A stretch of 64,000 bases of DNA. Origin: Ananas comosus (lineage: Eukaryota > Streptophyta > Magnoliopsida > Poales > Bromeliaceae). Position numbers and translations under genes: made by a program. Location of the stretch: assembly GCF_001540865.1 (NCBI RefSeq), contig NC_033635.1, positions 1,574,916 through 1,638,915 of the forward strand, in the 5' to 3' direction. The notes beneath the pieces are model-generated. The model ran no database searches. It was given only the letters and a program-made list of their open reading frames with translations, and had not been told where the DNA came from. Positions 23,438 to 34,953 of the stretch are shown one piece after another; positions within the stretch are counted from its first letter, which is position 1, and each line of letters begins with the position of its first letter.

Positions 23438-26400
23438 TCACTGCCTCTTACTCTTGCTGAAAGAGGCCAAGTCCTCCACCAACCTCTCAAGATCTACAAA
23501 GGAAGATCCACTGGGCTCAGTTGCTTCTCTAGCCTTCAACTTCCACTCCCTGGCCTTCTCCCTCATCTCCCTCCCCTTCTCCCCACCCATCAACTCCCTC
23601 ACCATTCTCTCCACCTCCCCTCTCGTCGCATCACTCCCAATCTCCATCCCCATCCCCCACTCCGTGCACAAGTACCGACAATTCGTCGGCTGCTCTGCGA
23701 AGAACGGCCAACATATCATCGGCACCCCCTGGTGTATGCTCTCTAACGTGGAGTTCCACCCGCAGTGGCTGAGAAAACCACCAACCGCTGGATGGGCCAG
23801 TACCGCCTTTTGGTTGCACCACTCCGCCAACAATCCCCTTCCTTCTGTCTCCTTTACAAACCCTTCTGGCAATACTGCCTTATCACCACCGACGAGATCA
23901 GGTCGCACCACCCATAGGAACGGCGACTTGGTGGCTGCTAGTCCCCATGCAAACTCTGCTAGCTGGTCCCTTGTCATGACCGCGATGCTCCCGAAGTTCA
24001 CGTACACCACCGATCCTGCAACCTAGGATGGCAATTTCCAACATGACATGTTAATGCGACACAACCATGACTAAACGCATTGTGAAGTTGCTGTTAGAAA
24101 TTCGAAATCAACATAAAGACATAGGAGGTAATCTTTTAAAGGGCAGAGCTAACACACGACTGCCGAACTCAAACACAACTCTAGAAACCTAAGTGTGGCC
24201 CGTATACGTACCTGTGTGTATAGCCATTTTATGCAGTTGTTATCTTCCTTCCAAAGGTTGGACCCGATGGAGGAAGAAGGGGCTGTCGGCGGGATACTAT
24301 GAGACAGAAGAGAAATCGGACCGATGACGTAGAGGTTGGGGAGCCTGGAACGAATGGCGGCGAGGGCATCGTGCTCGAGGGCGTCGAACGTGTTGAGGAT
24401 AATTCCGAATGCACGGGGGGCATCGTCCTCGGACTGCATGATGTTGATGTTGAGCATGATGTCGTCGGGATCAGTGGTCTGGATAAAGGACGGAATGTCG
24501 CGGAGGCGAATGTTCTTCATGCCCCTGATCCAGTCCAGGGGAGTGTCGAGGTAGCCGTTGGTTAAGTAGCTCTTATCTGCATGTGTATAATGCATGCGAG
24601 AGTAAATGTCGTACATGCAGGGAAAATATAGGCTTATTTGAGAGGAGATCATGAACACACGCATATAACTTAATTGAGCACATTGTTTATAATGCATACA
24701 ACTTATTACCCATAACTGAATATCGAATGAAATGTTTGAGGTTAAAAACATGTTGAATATTAAAGTAGACAAAATATTGAGTTTTTTGTATGATTTGTAT
24801 GAGGAAGGATTGAATATTGTTCTTTATCGTAGGTGGTAAATTTCTTTCAGTAGGTAGTGCTTGTTACTAGTATACTTTACATATTCTCTTTTTGGACATA
24901 AACTAATAAATTAAGAGCACATCATTAATTCGATCTGACTACGTCAAGTATACATTATTCCAACTTCTTAGTTACATTGACCTTATAGAAAGGTAATATT
25001 TGTGAAAGCTTATCCTAAGGGGAAAAAAAAACTTTCATTAAATGCTATCATTTTATGATGGCCAAAAATTTCTTTCAGTTGCTCGTGGTAAAATCTTTAG
25101 ATATTTTTTTCCATTAAAGAATAAAATCGAAATTACTAAGCTAGAGAGAGATGTATACTTTTTTTTTTTTTTTTTGTGGACATGAGATAGAGTGGTGATT
25201 ACGGACGTAAATATGGTGGAAATGAAGGTACCTTACCTAGTCAAGCTGGTGGAAATACGGTGGAAATGAAGGTACCTTACCTAGTCAAGCTGGTGGAAAT
25301 ATGGTGGAAATGAAGGTACCTTACCTAGTCAAGCTGGTTCACATAAATATATGCATGTGAAACCAAGCCAAACCGACAATTTTGATATAGTTTTGGATGC
25401 AAATGATTTGATTTTAGTTTAATCAATTTTGAAACCAAAAATTGTGGTTGGTTTTGAGTTGAAATTTTGAGAAAACTTCTTAAATTGCAAAACCAAATTA
25501 TATATTTTTACGTGTATCTACAGTACTACTTATAAAAGCGTGAGTTTTAAATTTTTTCTCTTTCAAAAAATGCCTCTACTCTTTTATTAATATTTTCGTG
25601 TCCAGTAATCTCCAACCAATCATTTTAAATAATTTACTAAATAATAACTTATTCTCAAATAAAGATATATATAAATTATATATATATAATACCGGAGTTT
25701 TGATATTATAGTCTTATTTTCGATTTTAGAATATTCAAATCAACAACTATGTACAACTATAATATCATTTGTAAAAAGTTATATACAGGAAAATGTAATT
25801 TCAGATAGGATGCTTCCACAAATGTAAGCGCCAATTAGAGCATATTTGTTTCACTGAAAGTGGACTTTGTGTTGAAGTGGAATTTAAGTTGAAGTGGAAT
25901 TCAGTAAAAACTACTTTTTTTTGCTCTTTGTTTCGTAAATATTATAGAAGCGAAGTTTTATTAGTTCTGCTATTTGGTTGGTAAGAAGTGTATGATATAT
26001 AAAACTATAATTTATATATAAATAATAAATATTTTAATAAATAAAAATAATATAATTATTTTTTTATATAATTAAAATTTAATTTAAAATAAATAAATTA
26101 TTTTTTATACATAAATTATAGTAATACAACAATAAAATTATAAAGTTAAAAAATATTAATACTTAATTAATCAATTTTTATTATATTTTAATTATACAAA
26201 ATAAATAAAAAATATTAAAACTTAACTAATTAATTTTTATCATATATTAAATATGTCAACTGAATAAAAAAATAATTAGTAATATAATTAAGTATCTTTA
26301 AATATAATTATTTTTATCTAATATATTATTTTATCATCTTTTTCTTTATATCTTTTCACCATAATTGACTTCCGGTTGTTGTCAATTACGCCGTTTGAGA

Positions 26401-28059
26401 TTAATTCAAATTTCGACCGTAACTTTGTTACGACGAACCAAACAACGAAGATATATAATTATTTATGGCGAAAACGACTTCTCTCTATTCCACTTCTACC
26501 CTACTTCCATCCAAACAAACATGCCCTTAACCAACGCAATTGTGCTAACACTATTCGTCCCTTGCCTAAACAAACTCTAAATATATATTAATTAAAATTC
26601 TTTGCAGTTACTTCAATATATGTATGAGCAATCTAAACTTGGACTAGCTAGCTAGCTACATATTTTTACTCCATAGAAATGGTGTATATTTCTTAACTCA
26701 AAAAAAAAAAAAGAAAAACAAAGAAAGAACACTACAACAAAAACGGTTTATAGCGACACTTTTAAATATAGGCACAAGTCAAAAAAGTGCTGCTAGCTAA
26801 AATTACCGACACTTTTAAAAAGTGTTGCTATATGTGGGGTCGCTAGGTATGTAGTGACAGTTAAAGAGTGTCGCTATAACCTAAAAGAGTGCCACTAATT
26901 TACCAACACTTATTTAAACATTTAGCAACCGCCGAAACTCTATCTCGTTGGCTGCGGTGGCGGAGGAGGACGACAGTAAAGGCTATTCATCTAGAATTTC
27001 AGTGGATTGAGTGAAGAGAGAAAAAAAGATGGTAATTGATTTTTCTTTTTTTTTTCTTTTCTGTTTGTAATCGGGCCAAATGGACTGGGTGTGGTGGGTT
27101 GAGTAGAGTAATCTTTTATTTTTGGTTGGATTAAGCTTTATATTTAGGTATTAGTAGATGTGTTTTTAAGTTTTAGCATAAATGGAACACTTATTCAAAA
27201 ATGTCCTAAACATGTGCCGCTATAACCTAATTCTGTGTTAGTGGAACAAGAAGTCAATCTACTTAATGGGATGCTCCATATTTATAAAGCTAGTGATCTT
27301 AATTATTCTTGAGAGAAGCTATGTACACAAATACCAGTAGTATTAGTAAGAACAACTTGTAACTTTAAATAGAAGAAAAAAAAAAAACTTCTCACTCTGA
27401 AGGGAGGTGTGAACTATCTGCTAAGAATTAATATAAATTTTAAAGCAAGTTATATGTATATGCAGGTTTGGATAGTTTACACTTACCTCTTTCTTATTGG
27501 AGAGCTCTTCAGTGAAGTTTTGTTATAACAAACCTTTTAGCGGGACGTAGCCTCTCCTCACGAGCTCTGCATAGTTCATGTACCCCAGCACCCCGCCGGC
27601 GCTAGGGGTGAAGAAGATCAGGACGGGGATCCCCATCTCCTCCGCCGGGTACACCGCGAACCCCATCGCCCCGTCCGCCACCACGCACGTCACCGGATCC
27701 CCCGCGGCGCTGTGCCGTGAGATGAGCTCCTTGAGCGGGGGCCCGCACGTGAGGCGGGTGGACGCGCAGAGCTGGGGCACGTCCTGCGTCCCGTCCCGGT
27801 CGGACTGGGGCAGGGCGTCCGGGATGGTCTCGAACCGGAACCCGTCCACGCCCCGGACGGCGCCCGGCCCGCGCGACCGGACGAGCCGGGCGTGGTTGAA
27901 CTCCGTGTTGACGAAGGTGATGCGGAAGCTCCCCCGCGCGTGGAGGAGCTTCGCGAGCCTCAGCATCGGCGTGACGTGGCCTTGCGCCGGGAACGGTAAA
28001 AACACCGCATGTGGTGCCGCCGCCGCAGCCGCCGCCGCCGCTTCGCCGCTGCTCTCCAT
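23438..28059 (-). CDS. UDP-glycosyltransferase, UGT85A-like (copy 2)
   Basis: Three exons on the minus strand: 27534-28059, 24212-24576 and 23438-24022. They join to 491 aa with exactly the same intron positions and phases as copy 1. The five extra residues come from an alanine run near the N terminus. PAQGH (about His28) and the PSPG box (about 365-408, with HCGWNS and a terminal EQ) are intact. About 15 substitutions separate the copies in exon 1 and about 25 in exon 3. Some fall inside the PSPG box (WCNQKAV for WCNQEQV) and beside the presumed acceptor region (RHSA for RLGA), so substrate or donor preference may differ. Intron 1 (3 kb) is swollen by a 44-bp minisatellite, a PIF-type MITE and a CACTA-type MITE. 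A canonical TATA box is present upstream, unlike copy 1. Confidence 0.93.
25216..25338. repeat. 44-bp minisatellite, about 2.8 copies
   Basis: Three head-to-tail copies of a 44-bp unit containing GAAGGTACCTTACCTAGTCA, nearly identical, inside intron 1 of UGT copy 2. Confidence 0.92.
25838..26526. mobile_element. PIF/Harbinger-type MITE in UGT intron
   Basis: Ends GAGCATATTTGTTTCACTGA and, in reverse, GGGCATGTTTGTTTGGATGG form a diverged terminal inverted repeat followed by further GAAGTGGAAT matches. TTA lies directly outside both ends (25835-25837 and 26527-26529), the target preferred by PIF/Harbinger elements. The core is very AT-rich and non-coding. Confidence 0.68.
26730..27243. mobile_element. 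Non-autonomous CACTA element in UGT intron
   Basis: The left end CACTACAACAAAAACGG pairs with the right end read in reverse, CACTAACACAGAATTAGG. Subterminal AGCGACACT/AGTGTCGCTAT motifs are repeated, as in CACTA elements. The 3-bp target duplication GAA is present on both sides (26727-26729 and 27244-27246). At 514 bp with no transposase it is a deletion derivative. Confidence 0.88.
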
Positions 28060-28206
28060 AGTCTTTTCTTCTGTGCTTTTTTCTTTTAAAATCTTCTTGT
28101 GTGCCTTTCTCTCAAAAAAAAAAATCTTCTTGTGTGGTTGTGGTATAGTCGCTTGGCGTTATCACTCACCAAGTTACTTCTCCTCATCCTACTCCTTAAG
28201 TAAGTG

Positions 28207-28213
28207 ATTTATA
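28207..28213 (-). promoter_or_regulatory. TATA box, UGT copy 2
   Basis: TATAAAT on the minus strand, about 150 bp upstream of the ATG, in a region otherwise aligned with the copy-1 upstream sequence. Confidence 0.6.
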
Positions 28214-28892
28214 GACCCTGATTAATTTCCTAATTTGTTATTTCATTTTTTAATTTCGTGCCTATAGGATGTACTTTATATACGTTCGAGTCGGTTTCAC
28301 TTCACGTACGTTGGAAATTTTCGATTTACTTTAGAAGCGGTGGCAATTGAAAAACACATACAGATAAGATTAGAATTGATCACGGCAATTCACGCAAGTA
28401 GGGCCCGTATCTGACAATAACTGGTGGACGGAGTCTCGAAATCCCAATTATTAATTAAGCAATTATAAATTATGCTGATGCAGCAGTGACCACTACCATC
28501 TGGTAAAGGCTTAACAACATTTTTTTTATTTTCATCCCTCACATAATTAAATATTTATTAATATTTTATTTTTTTAATATTAATTAACATTTTATTAATA
28601 TTAATTAAAATTTTCGAATTGTAAAATTTGACAATTAATATTTTATTATATTGACTAACATTCTACACTCTTTTTTTTATTTCTATTCCTAGCACAATTA
28701 AATATTTATTAACATTTTTATATTTATTAAATATTTATTAAACATTTTATTATTATTAATTTAAATTTATTAAATATTTTATTATTATTAATTTAAATTT
28801 TAGTATTATAAAATTTTACAATTAATATTTTATTTTTTTAAAAAAAAAATTAAAATTATAAAAGAATAAAAAATTAGAATTGTAAAATTTGG

Positions 28893-29215
28893 CAGGGGCC
28901 CGCACGTGCGGCGCACGTCCTGCGTCCCGTCCCGGTCGGACCGGGGCAGGCCGTCCAGGACGGTCTCGAACCGGAGCCGGTAAAAACACCGCATGCCGTG
29001 CCGTCGCGGTTGCTGCTGCCGTTTCTCTCCATTTTCTCTTCTTTTCTACTCAAGAAAAAGAGCTTGTTGTGTGGGTCAGGTGATTTTGAAGACCCTAATT
29101 ACCTAGCTAGTGTTGGGGTGTACTTTATGTTTGGGTCGGTTTCACGTAGGAAAATTTCAGTTTTCTTATTAAGAAAGTTGTTGTAATTGAAAACTTACCT
29201 CGCAGGGGAAGCTTT
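28893..29215 (-). pseudogene. UGT exon-1 relic with upstream flank
   Basis: On the minus strand an ATG (29032) and scattered pieces of UGT exon 1 remain: GGTTCGAGACCGTCC, GGGACGGGACGCAGGACGTG and CCGCACGTGCGGGCCCCTGC. Large internal deletions put the segments out of frame. The region 29033-29215 still matches the intact copies' upstream flanks (GGGTCGGTTTCACGTA). The relic abuts the AT-rich tract that borders UGT copy 2. Confidence 0.85.
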
Positions 29216-29297
29216 TCTCATAGGTAACAATTGATCAGCTTTTCACGCAACTAGGGGATTTCTTTTCGATTTCTTTTCCCTCACTCATCCTAATTAT

Positions 29298-29453
29298 TAT
29301 TCTTTTTTGAGAGAGATAGATAGTATGCTACATGCTTCGTTTATTTCATTTAAAAATAAACTTAGCTGAAAATGTGAATCAACTAGAATTCGAACTTGAA
29401 AACTCGAATACCAACTATCAAGTCCTTTGCCACTTGCACTAGGGACGATCGGT
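29298..29453 (-). mobile_element. tRNA-derived SINE, copy 4
   Basis: Minus-strand start ACCGATCGTCCCTAGTGCAAGTGGC, with box-B-like AGTTCGAATTC and tail ACATGAAGC...CTCTCTC-A. It has a perfect 15-bp target duplication ACTCATCCTAATTAT (29283-29297 and 29454-29468), so this is one of the younger copies. Confidence 0.92.
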
Positions 29454-29558
29454 ACTCATCCTAATTATCAATCAAAATTAATGAATGGTTATAAATTATA
29501 AATACAAATTAAAATTTTTGTATCATAAATTTTTGTATTCATAATAGCATAATAGTCA

Positions 29559-29563
<5 letters not shown>

Positions 29564-29593
<30 letters not shown>

Positions 29594-29598
29594 NATAA
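29564..29598. repeat. (TA)n microsatellite with N at 29594
   Basis: Long AT dinucleotide run with one unresolved base, so its true length is uncertain. Confidence 0.9.
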
Positions 29599-29885
29599 AA
29601 GTTATAATACACGTGCAATTAATATACATTATATTTATAAATTAAATTAATTTTAAATTAAAATAAATTTTACATTTGTATTTTAAATTTAAATAGTTAT
29701 TTATGATATAGGTTTTTTAAAATTGATTTATTTTTAATTTTTGATTTATTTATAAATATGTTTGTAATTTATTTACACTGTAATTATTTTTAATGTGTTT
29801 CAAAAAATACGAAATCTTATATAACGCTAAAATAAAATTCATTATACTTTTAGGTGGAGGAGAATTGCAACTTTGTCTCTAATTA

Positions 29886-30437
29886 GGGGCTATTTGGATT
29901 GATCAATTTCTAGATTCAACATAACTCGAGTATAGTGGAGTTTGAGTATTTTTAAAGTGTGGTTATTTTTTTGTTGTTTATTTAATTTGATGTAACTCAT
30001 ACTCTTTTGTTTATTTTTTGGTATAATTTGGTACTGATAAAATTATTCTTTTAAGTTTTATTATTTATTTTGGTGTAAGTAAATTCGTTATTTTCTAAAT
30101 ATAGTGATAAACTTATCTCAAAAAAATTCAATCTATTAAATAATTAAATTTCTCATTATTATTTGGAAATAATATTAATCTATTATAAAAAAAAATAACT
30201 CTAATCCATTCTAAATAAAGTAAAGGTTAGGTTTTAAATATTTAATAATTTTTCTAGAGAAAGTTAAGTATAGTAAAATTTGAGTTTGGTATTTTAGAGT
30301 AATAAATCAAGAATAAATAAAGTAAAAATCTAATATAATTTGAATTACCTTATTCTTTTTGAGTTATAGAGAGGCAAATAACGAAAGTAATAAAATTTGA
30401 ATTCTACCTCACCAGGTGCGCCAAATTAAACAGCCCC
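29886..30437. mobile_element. PIF/Harbinger-type MITE, 552 bp
   Basis: Terminal inverted repeat GGGGCTATTTGGATT (left) and GGGGCTGTTTAATTT (right, reversed), flanked by TTA on both sides (29883-29885 and 30438-30440). Inner sequence is AT-rich and non-coding. Confidence 0.72.
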
Positions 30438-32229
30438 TTAGATCATGTTACTTCAAATAACAACATGGAAATAATATATTTAACCCCAAATTAAATAATA
30501 TGGTATCTAAAGTACGATGAGAAGGTCAAATAATTGTGACGAGTTATTTGACTACACGTACCCTTTATGGACAGAACGTGAGCTAAGCTCAGGATTAGAT
30601 TGCGTGGCATGCATGATCATAAATGTTTGGAAGAGCACGTCAGATCAATAAAGGTTTATATCAAAGTTATCAACTAGGTACCAATAGTTGTTAGGTCCCG
30701 ACATTTGATCTCTGGATTAATAAGATTTGAATCTAATTACTTTTGCTTAATTTGGAACTCATGTTTTCGACACCAAGCTTAGAAAAATTAAATAAATTAC
30801 GTATGAAAACCTTAAAATTGGAGTTTAAGGGTTAATGAAAAAAATTAGGCTAAATAGATTAAATTACTAGATTCTCTGTAGGAAGACACTCGAAGCAAAG
30901 CACGTGACGATGCAGATTTAAGCCACAATGGTGAAGCTAGATTTATTGAATGCGATTATTATCCACTAAACCTAGTTTGGTGAACCTGATATGGATTTTA
31001 AAATGTTAATAATACCATCATATATATTTGCAATACATACCTCCACCAGATATTGGAAAATCGACACTTAGATTTTTCACTAGATAAAATTACAATAATG
31101 GCCACGTGACTCTGTAGCGTGATTTAATTAGAAGAATCAACAAAAGATTGGCTACTTGGTCTCTTTCTATACGGTAACTATTTGACTATTTTTTAATTAT
31201 TTTTTCCCTTTAATTTGTGTAACTTTGGTCAACTTATACTGAATCTGAACAATAATAGAGTGCATAATTGAATTGAAAATTTTCTCAAGGACTCAAAATG
31301 GTCGTTTCATCCTCCTAATCACCTACTTGTTTACCTAAATTGTGGCCCATCACATTTTGTTAATTTCTTTTCTTTCTTTTTTCTTTTTTTTTGACTTGCA
31401 CATGTATTTTGTTAAATCTATCATGTTTCACATGCACATTTCTTCTTTTCTCTTTTTTCCCCCTAAAGTAACATTTTTTTTTTTGTTATTGTTTACGAGA
31501 TTTAGAATCACATTTTGTTATGCTTAATATTAAACGTAGTAAATTGTAATCATGGACATGGTGTTTCAGAACAAGCTATATATAGCTTGCAGTTGGTGAT
31601 TATCATTAATTAATTAATAGTTGATGAACGACACCGATTAATTAGCAGTGGATTTCGGACTCTAATTGCAATCGGAATATATATGGCATGTGGCATGTTC
31701 AAGAGTGTTAGCTCAGCTTGTCGTTCTTAAAAACAAATTTCTTTTAATTTTCTAGGAAAAAAAATCGTTCGTAAACAAATTATCACTAAAACCAATTACA
31801 TTACGAGATCTGATTTTAGCTACTTAAAGCTTTATTCGCACAACAACATTATGACATTAGCATGGTTTATGATCAGATTGTTTAGGAAAAAAGATCATCC
31901 TATGCATTTAATTATACAGTTTATAAAATGATGTAAATTTAATTTATTAGAAATCGTAGCATGATTCTCAAAAAAAAAAAGAAAAAAGAGATGGGCCCTA
32001 CAAGTACTCAATTTTTGCTTGGATGAGAGATTCACACAAAAATTTCATTTCGTGAAAAAAAAAGCCTAACTTTTTAGATTGTTCCTTTTTTTTTTTTGTC
32101 TACATTAATTTTTTGTTTTAAAATAATCATTAATTTATATTCTCTATGTATATATAAACACTATTTTTATTTTTAAATAGAAATTTATACACACAATAAG
32201 TAATGAGACTTTTGCGCTCAAATTGGAGC
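30438..32229. other. AT-rich spacer, no gene recognised
   Basis: No coding signature. It contains an 18-bp perfect palindrome CAAGCTATATATAGCTTG (31572-31589) and several poly-A/T tracts. Confidence 0.5.
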
Positions 32230-32376
32230 ATGCAGCACGTGCTAAGATGTACGTTTATTTCATTTAGAAATAAACTTAGCTGAAAATATGAATCAATTAT
32301 GATTTATGATTCGAATTCAGAACCTCAAAGTATCAATTACCAAACCTTTTGCTATTTGCGCTAGAGATGATCGGTT
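32230..32376 (-). mobile_element. tRNA-derived SINE, copy 5 (decayed)
   Basis: Minus-strand start ACCGATCATCTCTAGCGCAAATAGC, and the conserved TTTCTAAATGAAATAAACG body segment. The terminal tail and A-tract are degenerate. Confidence 0.75.
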
Positions 32377-33008
32377 ATTTATGTTTGTTAATATATTGTC
32401 AAACACATATGGTATTTTTAATTGCATTTGTATAACTAATCAATCATGACACTTCACATCATGCCAACACATCGACAACATAATATATAGAAGATCAATA
32501 GAAGAGGACCCAAAGCATTTCTCATCTGTAAATATTAATCATGTGTATGATAATTTTATATAATTTCTTAAAAATATATGTATATAGAGTACTCAAAATC
32601 AAGTCTCTATGTTGTGATTGTCAAAGTATCAAAAATATTAAAAGGTAATCTTTTGAGAAATTTATAGTAACAGTCAAGATGTTTCAGAAGAGGGGAAATG
32701 CTTCGGATTTCCAAAATATTGCTGCTATATATAAAGTGTTATTTGTTAATCATTCAACAATTTAAGTAAGAGAGGGCAATATGAAAGCTCATTTCTCGCA
32801 AACATTAATGAAACACACAACCTATTCTTACCACATACAATTTAGTCTTAGCCGCAGTCTAATGCCCATATCGCTATCACAATTATCAAATTACAGACAA
32901 TTACACTCCTTTGGCGCATGTTACTAATTTAACTAACATAACAAAAGGTGCAGGAGTATGCACTAGAAATTTTGGTCCGTACATATACAGCCAATAACAA
33001 AATCAAAT

Positions 33009-33062
33009 TATTAAGAGCTCAAGGCGGGGGTACCTGGTACCTGCCGCCTTGAGCTCTTAATT
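33009..33062. repeat. 25-bp-arm hairpin at LINE fragment boundary
   Basis: TTAAGAGCTCAAGGCGG on the left is mirrored by CCGCCTTGAGCTCTTAA on the right, with GGTACC between. A partial copy of the arm (AAGGCGGGGGTACCTGCCG) recurs at 33152-33170 inside the adjacent LINE fragment. Confidence 0.85.
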
Positions 33063-33592
33063 TCTTCTTTTTCTTGCATTTACTGTGCTTTTGTCTTGGA
33101 AAGCTGCGATCATCTCTTCACTAACTGCATCTTCATGCGATTCTTACTCTTTAAGGCGGGGGTACCTGCCGACGATATTGACTGTGTCCGGGCCCTTTGG
33201 ACCTCTACAACAGCAATTACCACCACAGCTCAAAGAACCAAGGCCTTAACCTCCATGGCGGCTACTTGGTGGGTTGTCTGGACGGAAAGAAACAACCTTA
33301 TTTTCAGAACAATGTCTTATGTCTCCTAATGCCACCCGAGCCCTGGAGCGGGCTTTTCTTCTTACAAATTTGTGGTCTGATTCTCTGATGTTACCCTCCA
33401 CGCACCACCTTTTTTAATCCTTTCTCCTTTTTTCCTTTTTTTTGTTTTCTTTTCGTCTTTTTCCTGTTTTGTTTCTCTTCTTGCTTTTCTTTTGCTCCGG
33501 AAGCCCTGGATGCTTCCATACTGTTTGACTAGTTCACTTATCAATGAATGAAGAAGGTAGCTAGTCTATCTCTTTCTCAAAAAAAAAAAAAA
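33063..33592 (+). mobile_element. 5'-truncated LINE, 3' end only
   Basis: A 77-codon stretch (33096-33326) encodes the zinc-binding C-terminal part of a plant LINE ORF2 (CDHLFTNC and WWVVWTERNNLIF motifs). Stop codons, a T/C-rich 3' UTR and an A-tail (33579-33592) follow. The terminal 30 bp (GAAGAAGGTAGCTAGTCTAT then CTCTTTCTC-A) resemble the 3' tail of the SINE family and of the larger LINE. Confidence 0.8.
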
Positions 33593-33779
33593 TAAAATAA
33601 AAAAAATCACATAATTTCTATCGGTTTTCATAAAACTTATGAATCAAAAAGTAAAATGATTCCTTATGATCATATACAATCAAACGTAGCGGTTAGAGTC
33701 TACGTTATAACGATTCAATTTTTCCCATCTCGATGGATCGAACCACTCCGAGCCAACCCAACCCGACACGGACCCAAAC

Positions 33780-34715
33780 TCAAACCGGAATCTTGCAAGA
33801 CCGGCTAACCGGGTCCCACAGCGCCGGGACCAGATACTTCCTCCCGTTCACCCCGACCACGTTGTAGCTCCCCCCGCTGACCGGGTCAACCCTGAGCTCC
33901 CCGGCGTACCCGGGGTAGGCCCCACGGCCGTACGCCCCGGGGCACGCCGCCCCGACCTCGACGGGGGCCCCACCGTCGCCCTCGTAGTACCCGCCGCCGT
34001 ACGGGTTGGTCACCGCCCCGGCCAATAGGATCGCGAGGTTGGTCACCATCCCGTCCACCCCCACGTCCCCGTTGGGCGCCCCCAGCGCCGCCACGTGGCC
34101 GGCCCTCGGCCCGTAGTAGTCCGCCACGTGGAACGGCCACGCGCACCGCCCCGGGCACTGCGCCGCGGAGTCCCCCACCCACACGTGCGCCGCCGAGCGG
34201 GAGTGGGAGTGGGAGTGGGACCCGCACGCGCTCGTGCAGAAGCCGTCGACCGCGACGTCGGCCGCGGTGAGCACCACCGCCGCTCCCCCGCGCATCACGC
34301 CGAGCCGCGCCGCGAGCTCCGACATCTGCGCTCTGTTCAGAAGCTTGCCGAGAGAGTAGCCCGCGTCGGAGATTTGGTTGGAAAGTATGATCTCCGTCGT
34401 CCGCTTACCGGCCTTCCGGACGTAGTAGTCTACTGTCTCCCACCACTCGGCCACGGAGGTGGGGAGCGTGGGGCTGCGGTCGCGACCGTCGGGAGCTAGA
34501 GAGAGGATGAAGTCGGAGACGATGGCTTTCTGGTTCGGCGTGAAGGCGCCGTACCACAGAATGGATATAGGTATGTGGCCTTCGAGCAAAGGCCCGTTGT
34601 GGTAGGTAAAGATGGTAGGAGGAGGTTGGTAGAGAGAGTTTAGCTTTCGAGAGGCGAAGCATAGATCGGTGGTGAAGCTTACGAGAAGGAGAACGACGAG
34701 GGTGGTCGTGGACAT
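33780..34715 (-). CDS. EXORDIUM-like (PHI-1 family) secreted protein
   Basis: Single-exon gene of 311 aa from the ATG at 34715; an upstream in-frame ATG (34754) would put 13 polar residues before the signal peptide and is less likely. Residues 1-21 form a secretion signal (LVVLLLVSFTT). The mature protein shows the phosphate-induced-protein-1 pattern: ITYHNGPLL-like FTYHNGPLLEG, ISILWYGAF, EWWETVDYY, a cysteine segment GFCTSACGSH and QCPGRCAWPF, and a C-terminal VDPVSGGSYNVVG...YLVPALWDP. The lack of introns is usual for the family. Family members act in the cell wall and apoplast and are linked to brassinosteroid- and carbon-dependent growth; a biochemical activity is not known. An unusual Ser/His run (SHSHSHSRS) follows the first Cys pair. 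The coding region is strongly GC-rich. Confidence 0.93.
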   Translation of the reverse strand: MSTTTLVVLLLVSFTTDLCFASRKLNSLYQPPPTIFTYHNGPLLEGHIPISILWYGAFTPNQKAIVSDFILSLAPDGRDRSPTLPTSVAEWWETVDYYVRKAGKRTTEIILSNQISDAGYSLGKLLNRAQMSELAARLGVMRGGAAVVLTAADVAVDGFCTSACGSHSHSHSRSAAHVWVGDSAAQCPGRCAWPFHVADYYGPRAGHVAALGAPNGDVGVDGMVTNLAILLAGAVTNPYGGGYYEGDGGAPVEVGAACPGAYGRGAYPGYAGELRVDPVSGGSYNVVGVNGRKYLVPALWDPVSRSCKIPV

Positions 34716-34953
34716 GTTTTCGAAGGGGTGTAGAAAACTGGTGCAGGAGTGCATGCGTGGAGAGGAGAGGGAAGGGGGGAGGTGGGGTTATTAAAGGGGT
34801 TGGGAATGAGGGGAATATTAATTGAGGCGTTGCATGAGGAAGGAGAGGGAGTGAAGGGAAGGGAAGTATCATGTTCTGTTTCTTTGCAGTCCATGACGGG
34901 TGCAATGGATAACCGGATTCTTAAGATAAGATGAAAAAAAGCAAATATTTATC

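Noticed and set aside
23414..24026. A 200-codon plus-strand frame opposite UGT copy-2 exon 3
   Set aside because: It is the complement of the PSPG-containing exon and has an equivalent shadow at 17737-18384 opposite copy 1; the minus-strand reading is clearly the gene.
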